DNA from: Streptomyces sp. SID12488
GTDB lineage: Bacteria; Actinomycetota; Actinomycetes; Streptomycetales; Streptomycetaceae
Assembly: GCF_010548275.1 (NCBI RefSeq)
Contig: NZ_JAAGLT010000001.1
Span: forward strand, 1 to 64,000
Reading direction: 5' to 3'
DNA length: 64,000 nucleotides
Shown: positions 33,615-41,538 of the stretch, one piece after another
Numbering within the stretch: position 1 is the first letter of the stretch
Layout: each line of letters begins with the position of its first letter
Made by a program: the position numbers and the translations under genes
The notes under the pieces: model-generated
Databases searched by the model: none
Told to the model about the DNA's origin: nothing
What the model saw: the letters and a program-made list of their open reading frames with translations, nothing else

Positions 33615-34264
33615 CCCCACATCACCTCGATATAGGTGATCTCCTCCCGGGAGATCAGAAGGCCGATATTGCGCAGTACCGGTCGCCCGTCGGCGCCACG
33701 CCGGAAGCTTCCGTCCGGCAGTGCCTCCGCGGTGTCGCAGAGGTAGAGGTCATGCGGCTGCGGGTACGCCGAGGCACGGGAGTCGAGCCGTCCACGCGCG
33801 TCACGGGCGAAGACCCCCAGAATCCAGCCGTTGGTCCCACCATCGGTGTCCCGCAACCTGATCCGGAGCCACAGCGCGGAATCATGGCCGAACAGGGCGT
33901 CCCAGGCCAGCGGTTCGGGTGTCTGCCCGTTGACGATCCGTGCCCAGCGGCGCCTCCTGCGGAACGCACTGCCGACGGCGAACCCCGCCAAGAGCGGCAC
34001 GACGACGTACGGGAGCGGCAGCCACCACCAGGCCCACGGCACCGGAGGCTGCGTCAACCGCCCCGACTCCCAGACACGCAGATACGCCCACACAGTGAGC
34101 GGAGCCAACGCCAGATGGAACAGAGCCGCAGTCGCAGCCACCCGCATAACACGGTCGGCCAGCCCGGCCCGGACGACAGCCGTCTCGCGTTCCACCGCGA
34201 AGAGGTAGAGAGCCCCCGGCAGTAGGGCAATCATGGCCACCGCGGCAGCCTCGAATGTGCTCAC
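33611..34264 (-). CDS. DUF6338-like membrane protein
   Basis: 217 residues. Three hydrophobic segments (AAAVAMIALLPGALYLFAVE; LFHLALAPLTVWAYL; LPLPYVVVPLLAGFAVGSAF) are followed by a cytoplasmic part with WARIVNGQTPEPLAWDALFG, GWILGVFARDA and YPQPHDLYLCD, the order I recall for DUF6338 proteins of actinobacteria. Function unknown. GTG 34264 follows GGGGGTGAGG. It forms a two-gene unit with the acidic small protein and is convergent with the CHAT gene. Confidence 0.75.
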   Translation of the reverse strand: MSTFEAAAVAMIALLPGALYLFAVERETAVVRAGLADRVMRVAATAALFHLALAPLTVWAYLRVWESGRLTQPPVPWAWWWLPLPYVVVPLLAGFAVGSAFRRRRRWARIVNGQTPEPLAWDALFGHDSALWLRIRLRDTDGGTNGWILGVFARDARGRLDSRASAYPQPHDLYLCDTAEALPDGSFRRGADGRPVLRNIGLLISREEITYIEVMWG

Positions 34265-34616
34265 CCTCACCCCCGGTGGACATCGCTGTCGTTCCGTCTG
34301 CTTGCCAAGAAGGCTGCCCTCTCCACTCGACTGCAACCGCTGGACTCAGACGGATTCCACTTGTCCGCCACAGACACTGGACCGGAGCGATGTCCCTGAT
34401 AAGCCACGGACGCCGCCCCTGTCCTCGACTCTCTTCCGACCGTAGGAAAATTACGCATGCGGATCCGGAACGCGGCAGCCAGCGCGGCGCGTCGGCGATT
34501 TCAATCGTAGTTGCGCCAGGAATCGCCAGCCGACAATTTGACCGCATTAGGCGGAACCGCGTGGACCAGCTGTTCGAGGTGCCATCTCCATAATCGAACG
34601 TGTCAGGGAGCAGCAC
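34265..34616. other. Divergent promoter region
   Basis: 352 bp between the DUF6338-like gene and the small membrane-protein gene. It is AT-richer than average around 34440-34560, as expected for two divergent promoters. No coding segment or clear palindrome was recognised. Confidence 0.55.
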
Positions 34617-34823
34617 ATGTTGGGTTTTCTCTTCGCCGGCTATCTGGCTCTTGTTGGCCGACCACTCGAAGCCGTCAACGACCGTCTCCAACCGATACCG
34701 CCACCACCGAACCCTGCCCTGGGCCGAGCACAAGCGGCGCGGTCGGTGTTCGGCATGCTGACCCTGGCGTCGCTGCTGCAGACTCCTTCCTACAAGGCTC
34801 GCTTGGAGATGCTCAGGTCATGA
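34617..34823 (+). CDS. Small protein with N-terminal hydrophobic segment
   Basis: 68 residues: LGFLFAGYLALVG could be a short membrane anchor, followed by a Pro-rich turn (PIPPPPNP) and an amphipathic end. No family recognised. Accepted because AGGGAG lies at proper distance before the ATG and its stop overlaps the next start (ATGA). Confidence 0.6.
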   Translation: MLGFLFAGYLALVGRPLEAVNDRLQPIPPPPNPALGRAQAARSVFGMLTLASLLQTPSYKARLEMLRS

Positions 34824-35194
34824 CATTCGAGAATCTCCCACCCGCGGAGCAGATCCGTTACTGCCGAGACAAACTCGCGCGCCTCGACGAACTCGAGACG
34901 CAGGTACGTAGCATGCCGAGCACCCAGCAGAACCGCGAAACCCTGCGTGACCTGGCAACCGCCCGTGGCGGGTACATCAAGGCGCTGAAGCGGCTCGAGA
35001 ATCCTTCGCTGTGGCAACGGACCAACCGGTGGGTCAACGAGTGGGCGGCCGAGGACCGGGCGAAGGAGGCCGCGCGGAAACGTCAGCGCGGATGCACGAG
35101 CTGCAATGGCACAGGCCAAGTCACAGGCGCCGGGAACTGGTTCGAGAGCTGCCGGTCCTGCGACGGCACCGGAGAGTACCGGGAGTACCTCTGA
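34820..35194 (+). CDS. Protein with DnaJ-type CxxCxGxG zinc motif
   Basis: 124 residues. A helical N-terminal part (PPAEQIRYCRDKLARLDELE and on) leads to two C-terminal cysteine knuckles, CTSCNGTGQVTG and CRSCDGTGEYRE, which match half of a DnaJ zinc-finger module and should bind one zinc ion. It could be a chaperone-like adaptor; no J-domain is present. It is translationally coupled to the 68-residue gene upstream. Confidence 0.72.
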   Translation: MTFENLPPAEQIRYCRDKLARLDELETQVRSMPSTQQNRETLRDLATARGGYIKALKRLENPSLWQRTNRWVNEWAAEDRAKEAARKRQRGCTSCNGTGQVTGAGNWFESCRSCDGTGEYREYL

Positions 35195-35456
35195 GCGACA
35201 CCAGGTTTCCGAAGCATGCCCGCCGGCATGATCTCCAGCACTTCATGCGCACACCACCGGAAGATCACCCCAGCTGGAACATTGGACGCAGAGTTCACGC
35301 ACTTGGGGTCCAGGCGCACGCTACAAGCAACGCGGGCACAGCCCATGAGAACTGCCCAGCACTCAGAGCAAACACCGTTGCAGTACCAGGGCAGTGACCT
35401 TGGGCATCGATCATCGAGAGGCCAACAGACCGGCAACGTCAACCGGCTCCAGAAGA
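35195..35456. other. Intergenic between convergent genes
   Basis: 262 bp with no gene or clear terminator hairpin recognised. Confidence 0.45.
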
Positions 35457-35864
35457 TCAGGCTCGTACGTCCCGCTGCTGAACTTCCTTGAGCACTCCGG
35501 CCACCGTCGCGAAGTCGTTGTCCACATGGAGAACGGTGTGCCCGTGGTGTACGGCTGTCGCGCACACCAACAGATCGATCGCTCCAGCCGCCCGATGCCG
35601 GCCCCGCTGGGTCAGTTTGTACTGGGCGGTGTCGATCCAACGCCAGGCGTTCTTCGGAACCGGAGAGAGCAAGCAGAGCGCGTCCAGTTCCTCTGCGAGC
35701 TCATCCCGATGGGACGGACTGGTTGCCGAGTAAAGAAATTCGGCACGCGTCGGCTCGCAGAGGTGGAACACCCCGGCGGCAATGTGTCCCTCCCAGGGAC
35801 GCAACGCACCTGGGGTGCGAAACAGGTGCCACAGAGCCGAGGTGTCCACCAGATACGTGATCAC
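35457..35864 (-). CDS. vapC: PIN-domain toxin, VapC type
   Basis: 135 residues with the PIN nuclease fold: first acidic residue in YLVDTSALWHLF, second in EPTRAEFLYSA, third in AGAIDLLVCATAVHHGHTVL and the last Asp pair in HVDNDFATVAG. VapC toxins cleave tRNA or rRNA until neutralised by VapB. The start overlaps the stop of the antitoxin gene by 4 nt, the classic vapBC arrangement. Confidence 0.92.
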   Translation of the reverse strand: MITYLVDTSALWHLFRTPGALRPWEGHIAAGVFHLCEPTRAEFLYSATSPSHRDELAEELDALCLLSPVPKNAWRWIDTAQYKLTQRGRHRAAGAIDLLVCATAVHHGHTVLHVDNDFATVAGVLKEVQQRDVRA

Positions 35865-36094
35865 TCGAAGGCCTCGCGTCGCGCATGCTTCTCCGCGTCA
35901 TGCGCCGCCGCGGCCTGCTCGAACTCACCACGCGCACCCCGCGCGGCCAACTTCTCAGCAGCCTCAAGCCGCTTGATCCGCGCCACGTAGTCCCGAAGGG
36001 CCCCGTTGACGGTCTCCTTCTTCGTCGTGACACCCATCAGCCGCATGGCCTCGGCCAGCGCCTCGTCGTCGAGATCAATCTGGGTGACGGACAT
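35861..36094 (-). CDS. vapB: VapB-type antitoxin
   Basis: 77 residues: SVTQIDLDDEALAEAMRLMG is the ribbon-helix-helix DNA-binding N-terminus with TTKKETVNGALRDYVAR as its second helix, followed by a charged C-terminal toxin-binding tail. ATG 36094 is preferred over the frame start at 36145. It is expected to bind the inverted repeat just upstream together with VapC. Confidence 0.9.
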   Translation of the reverse strand: MSVTQIDLDDEALAEAMRLMGVTTKKETVNGALRDYVARIKRLEAAEKLAARGARGEFEQAAAAHDAEKHARREAFE

Positions 36095-36114
36095 CGGACA
36101 CCTCCAACGTCCAC

Positions 36115-36137
36115 GATGTATGTACCCACGATACATC
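36115..36137. promoter_or_regulatory. Inverted repeat, candidate vapBC operator
   Basis: GATGTAT (36115-36121) and ATACATC (36131-36137) are exact inverted arms spaced by 9 nt, starting 21 bp upstream of vapB and overlapping the likely promoter. Confidence 0.65.
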
Positions 36138-36397
36138 ACCAACATCGAGCGCGGTCATCGATCACAAACAGACCACGCGAGGGAGGCGCACCGGCGGGAC
36201 CTCAGGTCGCCCTCGTATGCCCGGCGGCGCCACGAGAGGAGGACGAGGAGCACACAAGTGTCGCCTGGTGACCATCAGGTGACCGCCACTCACCGGGCGC
36301 TTTGTCGGATCCCAGGAAACGATGGCAGACGTCACCGCTCGCGACCAGCCGCCGACAGGCCGCGCGAAACACCCGAACCGCGCTGGAAGGACACGTC
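36138..36397. other. Intergenic leader of the esterase operon
   Basis: 260 bp without a gene. Around 36264-36285 are repeated GGTGACC half-sites and an imperfect palindrome (CCTGGTGACCATCAGG) that might be an operator; significance uncertain. Confidence 0.45.
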
Positions 36398-37834
36398 ATG
36401 ACCGTCACCGCGCCCAAGGCTCCGACCGCGCCAGGGGTGCGGTCCTGGTGGGGAATCCCGTACGCCACCGCCGAGCGATACCGCCACCCCGTAGTCGCGG
36501 ATTTCGATCCGGACCGCCCCTATGACCGTAAGGGCGTCGTCTCTGTCCAGCCCGACAGCGGCGACTGGCTCGAAGCGGACAGCGGGATGGGCGAGGACTG
36601 CCTGAACCTGAACGTATGGGCCCCCGAGCAGCCGTCCGGCACGGCGCTGCCGGTGGCGGTGTACATCCATGGCGGCGGATTCGAGTACGGCGCGAACACA
36701 CAGATCACCTCGAACGCCGCCCCTCTCGGCGCGACGGGGCGCGTGGTGAGCGTGTCGGTCAACTACCGGCTCGGCGCCCTGGGCGCGCTCTCGCTCTCGC
36801 AGTACGGCGGGCAACTCGCCGAGGCAAGCAACCTCTTCCTCCAGGACGTCATCGCCGCGCTCACCTGGATCCAGCGGAACATCGCCCGCTTCGGCGGCGA
36901 TCCCGACAACGTCACCGTCTACGGCCACAGTGCCGGCGCCTATACCACCTTCGGGCTGCTCGGCGCCGCCTCCGCCAACGGCCTGTACCGGCGACTGGCC
37001 GGGTTCTCCGGCGGGCCCGCCCGCAGCGTCCCGGCCTGGTGGGCCGAGGAGCTCGCGCACCGGTTCGTCACCGAACTCGGCGTGGCGGACAACCCGGAGA
37101 AGCTGCTCGACCTCGACGCGGTCTCCCTGAGGGACGCCCTGCGCAAGGTCGCCCCGACGGACCTCGGAGTCCGCGGCGGGGTGGACAACAAGGCCACCGG
37201 CGTCGTCCTGGACATCGGGCAGCCGGGCGCGGTGGTGCACGCCCATCCCATGGACGTCCTCGCCTCGGGCGCGCACCGCAATGTCGACGTGCTGCTGAGC
37301 ATGGCGAGTGACGACATGGGTTGGTGGGTGGCGAACGATCTCGACCGTTTCGACCCGCACACCCTCGACCGCATCGTCGACGAGGTCGCGGGGTGGCGTA
37401 TTTCCCGCTCCCTCGCGAAGAAGATCGTCGACGCCCACGACCAGGGCGGCTGTACCCCGGCCGAGGTCCGCGCCGCGGTTATGGCGGACTACCTCTTCGC
37501 GCTCCCGGCTGTCCGCGGCGCCCTGGCGCACGCCGCCGCGGGTGGCAACGCCCATCTCCTGATGATCGGGCCCGCCGAGGGCGCGCCCGCCGTGCACGGC
37601 ACCGAGATGTACGCCCTGGTCGGCCAGGAACAGCCGGGTCGCAGCGCCGAGCAGGCCGAGCGGGACACGCATATCCGCGACATCGTCCTCGACTTCGCCA
37701 CTGGCGAGCAGTCCCGTCCGTGGCCCGCCGTCGCGGACAAACCCACCTCGGGAAGCGTCGGCAACCCGCCCTTCGAGGCCACCGCCCACTACCAGCAGGC
37801 CCTCGACCTGTGGGAGGGCATCGACCGCCCCTGA
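36398..37834 (+). CDS. Type-B carboxylesterase
   Basis: 478 residues of the carboxylesterase/acetylcholinesterase family. GEDCLNLNVWAPEQ and VAVYIHGGGFEYGA form the oxyanion hole, and the nucleophile is Ser178 in YGHSAGAYTT. ATG 36398 follows TGGAAGG. No signal peptide, so it is intracellular. It leads an operon with an MDR dehydrogenase and a cyclophilin-like protein, which suggests degradation or detoxification of an ester-containing compound; the substrate is not evident. Confidence 0.92.
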   Translation: MTVTAPKAPTAPGVRSWWGIPYATAERYRHPVVADFDPDRPYDRKGVVSVQPDSGDWLEADSGMGEDCLNLNVWAPEQPSGTALPVAVYIHGGGFEYGANTQITSNAAPLGATGRVVSVSVNYRLGALGALSLSQYGGQLAEASNLFLQDVIAALTWIQRNIARFGGDPDNVTVYGHSAGAYTTFGLLGAASANGLYRRLAGFSGGPARSVPAWWAEELAHRFVTELGVADNPEKLLDLDAVSLRDALRKVAPTDLGVRGGVDNKATGVVLDIGQPGAVVHAHPMDVLASGAHRNVDVLLSMASDDMGWWVANDLDRFDPHTLDRIVDEVAGWRISRSLAKKIVDAHDQGGCTPAEVRAAVMADYLFALPAVRGALAHAAAGGNAHLLMIGPAEGAPAVHGTEMYALVGQEQPGRSAEQAERDTHIRDIVLDFATGEQSRPWPAVADKPTSGSVGNPPFEATAHYQQALDLWEGIDRP

Positions 37835-37892
37835 CGGTCATCGGGCCATACGGAACACCGCATCAGGGGGCGAACAGAGTAAGGAATTCGAC

Positions 37893-38915
37893 ATGAGCCG
37901 ATCGACAGCAGCCGGCGACAGTGCACCGGCGACGATGCGGGCCGTCGTCGTCACCCGGCCCGGCGGCCTCGACGCACTGGAGATCAAGGACGTACCGGTG
38001 CCCCTACGCAAGCCCGGCTGGGTGCGGATCAAGGTGAAGGCGTTCGGCGTCAACGAGTCCGAGGTCACCACCCGCAGGGGCGAGTCCGACGCGGAGGTCA
38101 CCTACCCGCGTGTGCCCGGCATCGAGGGCGTCGGCGTGGTCGATGAGGCCGACGAGGACGGCGGGCTGCGGCCGGGACAGCAGGTGGCCACGATGATGGG
38201 CGGCATGGGCCGCTCGTACGACGGCGCGTACGCCCAGTACGTGACCGTCCCCGCGGCACAGGTCGTCCCATTCGAGACCAGCCTGCCGTGGGAGGTCGTC
38301 GGTGCGCTGCCGGAGATGTTCCAGACCGCCTACGGCTCCCTCACCACCGGCCTGGACCTCAAGGCGGGGCAGACGCTGCTGATCCGCGGCGGCACCTCCA
38401 CGGTCGGGCTGAGCGCGGCCACGATCGCGAAGGATCTCGGAGCTACCGTGCTGTCCACGACCCGCAGCCCGGAGAAGGCCGGGGAACTGCGGGCCGCGGG
38501 CGTCGACCATCCCCTCGTCGACAACGGCACGATCGCCGACCAGGTGAGCGAGCTGATGCCGGACGGCGTCGACGCCGCACTGGAGCTGGTGGGCTGCTCG
38601 GTCCTCTCCGACACCCTCAACACCGTCCGCCGGCACGGCACGGTCTGCTTCACCGGAGCCCTGGCGGGCCAGTGGACGATCCCCGATTTCACCCCGTTCA
38701 TGATCCCCAACGGGGTGCGGCTGACGTCCTACGGCGGTCAGGCCGCCGACCTCCCGGCCGACGTCTTCGGCCACCAGCTCCGGGCCATCGCCGAAGGGCG
38801 CCTCAACGTCCCGGTCGCGAAGGTCTACCACGGCCTGGAACAGGTCCGTGACGCCCAGGCCGACGTCGAGTCCGGCACCACGCCGGGCAAGCACGTCGTC
38901 GTCCTGGGCGACTGA
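37893..38915 (+). CDS. MDR-family NADPH:quinone-reductase-like dehydrogenase
   Basis: 340 residues with GroES-like N-terminus (MRAVVVTRPGGLDALEIKDV, then VKAFGVNESEVTTRRG) and a Rossmann loop LLIRGGTSTVGLSAATIA. Zinc ligands are missing, as in quinone oxidoreductases. AAGGA precedes the ATG. It lies 58 nt after the esterase gene. Its last codons run into three tandem 15-bp repeats that cover the stop codon. Confidence 0.92.
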   Translation: MSRSTAAGDSAPATMRAVVVTRPGGLDALEIKDVPVPLRKPGWVRIKVKAFGVNESEVTTRRGESDAEVTYPRVPGIEGVGVVDEADEDGGLRPGQQVATMMGGMGRSYDGAYAQYVTVPAAQVVPFETSLPWEVVGALPEMFQTAYGSLTTGLDLKAGQTLLIRGGTSTVGLSAATIAKDLGATVLSTTRSPEKAGELRAAGVDHPLVDNGTIADQVSELMPDGVDAALELVGCSVLSDTLNTVRRHGTVCFTGALAGQWTIPDFTPFMIPNGVRLTSYGGQAADLPADVFGHQLRAIAEGRLNVPVAKVYHGLEQVRDAQADVESGTTPGKHVVVLGD

Positions 38916-38947
38916 GACCTGGGCAACTGGGACTTGGGCGACTGAGA
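38903..38947. repeat. Three tandem 15-bp repeats across a stop codon
   Basis: Units 38903-38917, 38918-38932 and 38933-38947 (consensus CCTGGGCGACTGAGA) differ by one to three bases. The first carries the MDR stop codon (38913-38915), and copies one and three would each supply TGA in the same frame. Confidence 0.9.
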
Positions 38948-38982
38948 AACGACAACCAACCACCCCTGAAGGCAGAACCCGT

Positions 38983-39342
38983 ATGAGAATCCGACTGACC
39001 GCCGGAGAAAGCGTCCTCAATGCAACCCTCGACGACAACGCGACGGCACTCGACTTCGCCTCACTGCTTCCGCTGACGCTGCAGATGAACGACCTGTTCA
39101 AGCGCGAGAAGTACGGTCACCTGCCCCGGTCTCTCGCCGTAGGAGGCGAACCGCGGTCCAGCTACGAGATCGGCAACATCGTCTACTGGTCACCCGGTCC
39201 CGACATCGCCGTCTTCTATGACCACGACGGACAGTCCATCCCCGACCCCGGCATCATCGTCCTCGGCGAGATCGACTCGGGGGCCGATGCTTTCAAGAAG
39301 TACGACGGCACGGTCGACGTCACCATCGAGGCCGTCGACTGA
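38983..39342 (+). CDS. Cyclophilin-like-fold protein
   Basis: 119 residues: MRIRLTAGESVLNATLDDNA, SLLPLTLQMNDLFKREKYGHLP, GNIVYWSPGPDIAVFYDH (as separate strands) and VLGEIDSG fit the small cyclophilin-like family that lacks isomerase activity. The role is unknown. GAAGG lies upstream of the ATG. It is the last gene of the esterase/MDR operon and ends 26 nt from the convergent AraC gene. Confidence 0.85.
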   Translation: MRIRLTAGESVLNATLDDNATALDFASLLPLTLQMNDLFKREKYGHLPRSLAVGGEPRSSYEIGNIVYWSPGPDIAVFYDHDGQSIPDPGIIVLGEIDSGADAFKKYDGTVDVTIEAVD

Positions 39343-39368
39343 GGTCCAGCCGGAAACCACCGAGATCG

Positions 39369-40319
39369 TCAACCTTGAACAGGAGGGGTCGTGGCCTCGT
39401 CGGCCGCGAAGGTGGCCGGGGTGAGGCCGGTGCGGTCGCGGAAGAAGCGGCCGAAGTTCGCGGGGTCGGTGAAGCCGAGGTGGGCGGCCACGGTCCGGGC
39501 GTCCCACCGGGCATCTCCCAGCAGGCGCCGGGCTTCCAGGAGGCGCCGCTCGTCGATGAGTTCGCGTACTCCTTTGCCGGTGGCGTCCCGGGCGGCACGG
39601 CTGAGGGTGCGGACCGAGCAGCCGAGCAGCTCGGCGTAGTCCGCGGCTTGGTGCAGCTCGCGGAAGTGCAGCTCCAAGACGTCCAGGAAACGTCCGTACC
39701 TGTCGGCGCGGCCCGTGCCGGCTGTGGTCGTGCCGGTGGGGGCGATGCCCGGGGAGTTGGCCAGGCGCAGCAGCAGCGATTCGAGCAGGCTGCGCCGCAG
39801 GGCGTGGTGGACGCCGAGGGGGCGGCGCCCCAGTGCGCGGTGTTCGTCCAGGAGCTGGAGTGCCGTCTGCTGGAGCCAGGCGGTGTCGTCGGGGTGCGGG
39901 CTGAGCACGGCAGGGGCCTCGTGCGCGGTGAGCGGGGCCAGGAGGCGGGCGAGGTCGGGCCGCAGCACGTCCGGTTCGAACAGGATGAACGGGCCGCGGG
40001 CCGCGCCGGGCGGATGCCAGCACTGCGCGTGCCCGGGACGCACCCACAGCCACTGGCCGGGGGCGACGTTCCGCGTGACGTGGTCGACGTCGTGCCGCAG
40101 CTCACCCTCGGTGACCAGGATCAGGTAGTGGAAGGTGGCGCGGCCCGGACGGGGCGGGTTCCACGGCCAGTCGTCGTGCTGGGCGAAGAATTCCTCGACG
40201 GTACTGACCTCGAGGCCGTACGGAGTACCGACCGGGGGCTGGAAACCGTACAGCGGAACCGCAGCTGGTCCGGCCTGCCCGCTCGGCCTGCCCCGCCCGG
40301 AGTGTCGCTTGTCGACCAT
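39369..40319 (-). CDS. AraC-family transcriptional regulator
   Basis: 316 residues. An N-terminal cupin-like sensor (FHYLILVTEGELRHDVDHV, then VAPGQWLWVRPGHAQCWHP) and a C-terminal double helix-turn-helix (YAELLGCSVRTLSRAARDAT and LLGDARWDARTVAAHLGFTD followed by NFGRFFRDRTGLTPATF). ATG 40319 is used; GTG 40322 is next to it. Its position at the end of the esterase operon makes it a plausible activator of those genes, but it is also divergent from the MmcQ pair. Confidence 0.92.
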   Translation of the reverse strand: MVDKRHSGRGRPSGQAGPAAVPLYGFQPPVGTPYGLEVSTVEEFFAQHDDWPWNPPRPGRATFHYLILVTEGELRHDVDHVTRNVAPGQWLWVRPGHAQCWHPPGAARGPFILFEPDVLRPDLARLLAPLTAHEAPAVLSPHPDDTAWLQQTALQLLDEHRALGRRPLGVHHALRRSLLESLLLRLANSPGIAPTGTTTAGTGRADRYGRFLDVLELHFRELHQAADYAELLGCSVRTLSRAARDATGKGVRELIDERRLLEARRLLGDARWDARTVAAHLGFTDPANFGRFFRDRTGLTPATFAADEATTPPVQG

Positions 40320-40451
40320 CACGTGTCCGCAGCCTACCCCCCTTCCCGTCGGCTTCGACGGAAGGATGGGACGTGCCACCGCGCACGCGCGGCGCGCCCT
40401 CCGCCCCCTTCGATGCCCCAGTCCGTCACCACCTGAGAAGGCTCACCACCC

Positions 40452-40847
40452 ATGAACGGATCGGCCCTGCACAAGACCGCCGCCGACTGCGCGAAGGAAC
40501 TCCCCGGAGCCCAGCTGGAGCACCCCTTCGGCCCCGACTGGGAGGTCTACAAGGTACGCGGCAAGGTGTTCATGCTGATGACCGAAGTCCCGGGGCGTCC
40601 CGTCGTGATCCTCAAGGCGGACCCCGGCGAGGCCCACGCCCTGCGGGAGCAGTACAGCCACATCACCCCCGGCTACCACATGAACAAGAAGCACTGGATC
40701 ACCCTGGAGAGCGGAGAAGGCGTCGACAAGGAGCTCGTCGGGGAGCTCGTCACCGACTCCTACCGTCTCGTCGTCGCCCATCTGCCCAGGGCCGAGCGGC
40801 CCGTCGACCCGCACACCTACGGCACCGGCACGCGGGCGGCCCGGTGA
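40452..40847 (+). CDS. MmcQ/YjbR-family protein
   Basis: 131 residues with the family pattern of an N-terminal LPGAQLEHPFGPDWEVYKVR, KVFMLMTE, then ALREQYSHITPGYHMNKKHW and a C-terminal ELVTDSYRLVVAHLP. YjbR-like proteins have a double-wing DNA-binding-like fold; the function of this one is not established. It is followed by a second, related gene overlapping by 4 nt. Confidence 0.9.
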   Translation: MNGSALHKTAADCAKELPGAQLEHPFGPDWEVYKVRGKVFMLMTEVPGRPVVILKADPGEAHALREQYSHITPGYHMNKKHWITLESGEGVDKELVGELVTDSYRLVVAHLPRAERPVDPHTYGTGTRAAR

Positions 40848-41212
40848 ACGCGGCCGGTGACCGGCCCCAGGACATCGCCCGCCAGGCGACCCTGGCCCTG
40901 CCCGGCGTCAGCCACGGCTACCCCTTCACCCCGGGACTCGACGTGTACAAGGTCGCGGGCAAGGTGTTCCTGATCGTCACCGACGACCCGGACGATCAGA
41001 TCATCACGGTCAAGTGCGAACCCGAACACGCCCGCGCTCACGTACGCGGCCACGCCTCGATCACGCAGGGCCGCTATCTCGACAAACGCCACTGGATCTC
41101 GCTCGGGCCCTGACCCGGCATCACCGAGCGGCTGGTCACCGCCGCGGTCGAGGATTCCTACAACCTGGTCGCCGAGCGGCTGCCGCGACACGACCGCCCC
41201 GGTACCGGATGA
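40844..41212 (+). pseudogene. Second MmcQ/YjbR gene with an in-frame stop
   Basis: GTG 40844 overlaps the previous stop (GTGA). The first 89 residues (LALPGVSHGYPFTPGLDVYK to YLDKRHWISLGP) are a good MmcQ/YjbR match, then TGA at 41111-41113 interrupts. Reading through, the same frame continues PGITERLVTAAVEDSYNLVA and ends at 41212 exactly where the family should end. A single base change in a Gly codon (GGA to TGA) would explain this. The product is therefore either truncated by 33 residues or the gene is inactive. Confidence 0.85.
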
Positions 41213-41240
41213 GCCCCGCTACCTGTTCCTATCCTTGCGT

Positions 41241-41295
41241 CCCGAACGCGTCCCGAACGCGTCCCGAACGCGTCCCGAACGCGTCCCGAACGCGT
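41241..41295. repeat. Five exact tandem copies of an 11-bp unit
   Basis: CCCGAACGCGT is repeated five times without a mismatch, then decays into CCAAG. Each unit contains an MluI-type ACGCGT palindrome. The period is about one helical turn. It lies in a non-coding stretch between the MmcQ pair and the TetR gene. Confidence 0.95.
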
Positions 41296-41538
41296 CCAAG
41301 ATGGACGGCCTCAAGCATCGTGCGGCCGTTGCCGCCGGCTCGGAAAGGCGTCTCGGCCCCACCCGCAGCGGATTCCCCTTCCGACGCACAGCGCCACGAA
41401 GGCAACGCCGCCTCCCCCGCAGCCAACGGGGAGAACGTGCCGAAAGCCGAGACACATGCGGGGAAAACGAGGAGCAGCCAGCATGAGTGATCACCCGCCG
41501 GCCGAATTGCATGCGGCGGTGCAGGGTGACATTCCGCG
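41296..41538. other. Intergenic, no gene recognised
   Basis: Downstream of both flanking genes. Frames crossing it are repeat-driven or shadow frames. Confidence 0.5.

Noticed and set aside
36264..36285. GGTGACC repeats and an imperfect palindrome
   Set aside because: Two mismatched pairs and no clear relation to a start site; kept only as a note in the intergenic entry.
41241..41295. Possible CRISPR array
   Set aside because: The 11-bp units are directly contiguous with no spacers and there are no cas genes in the window.
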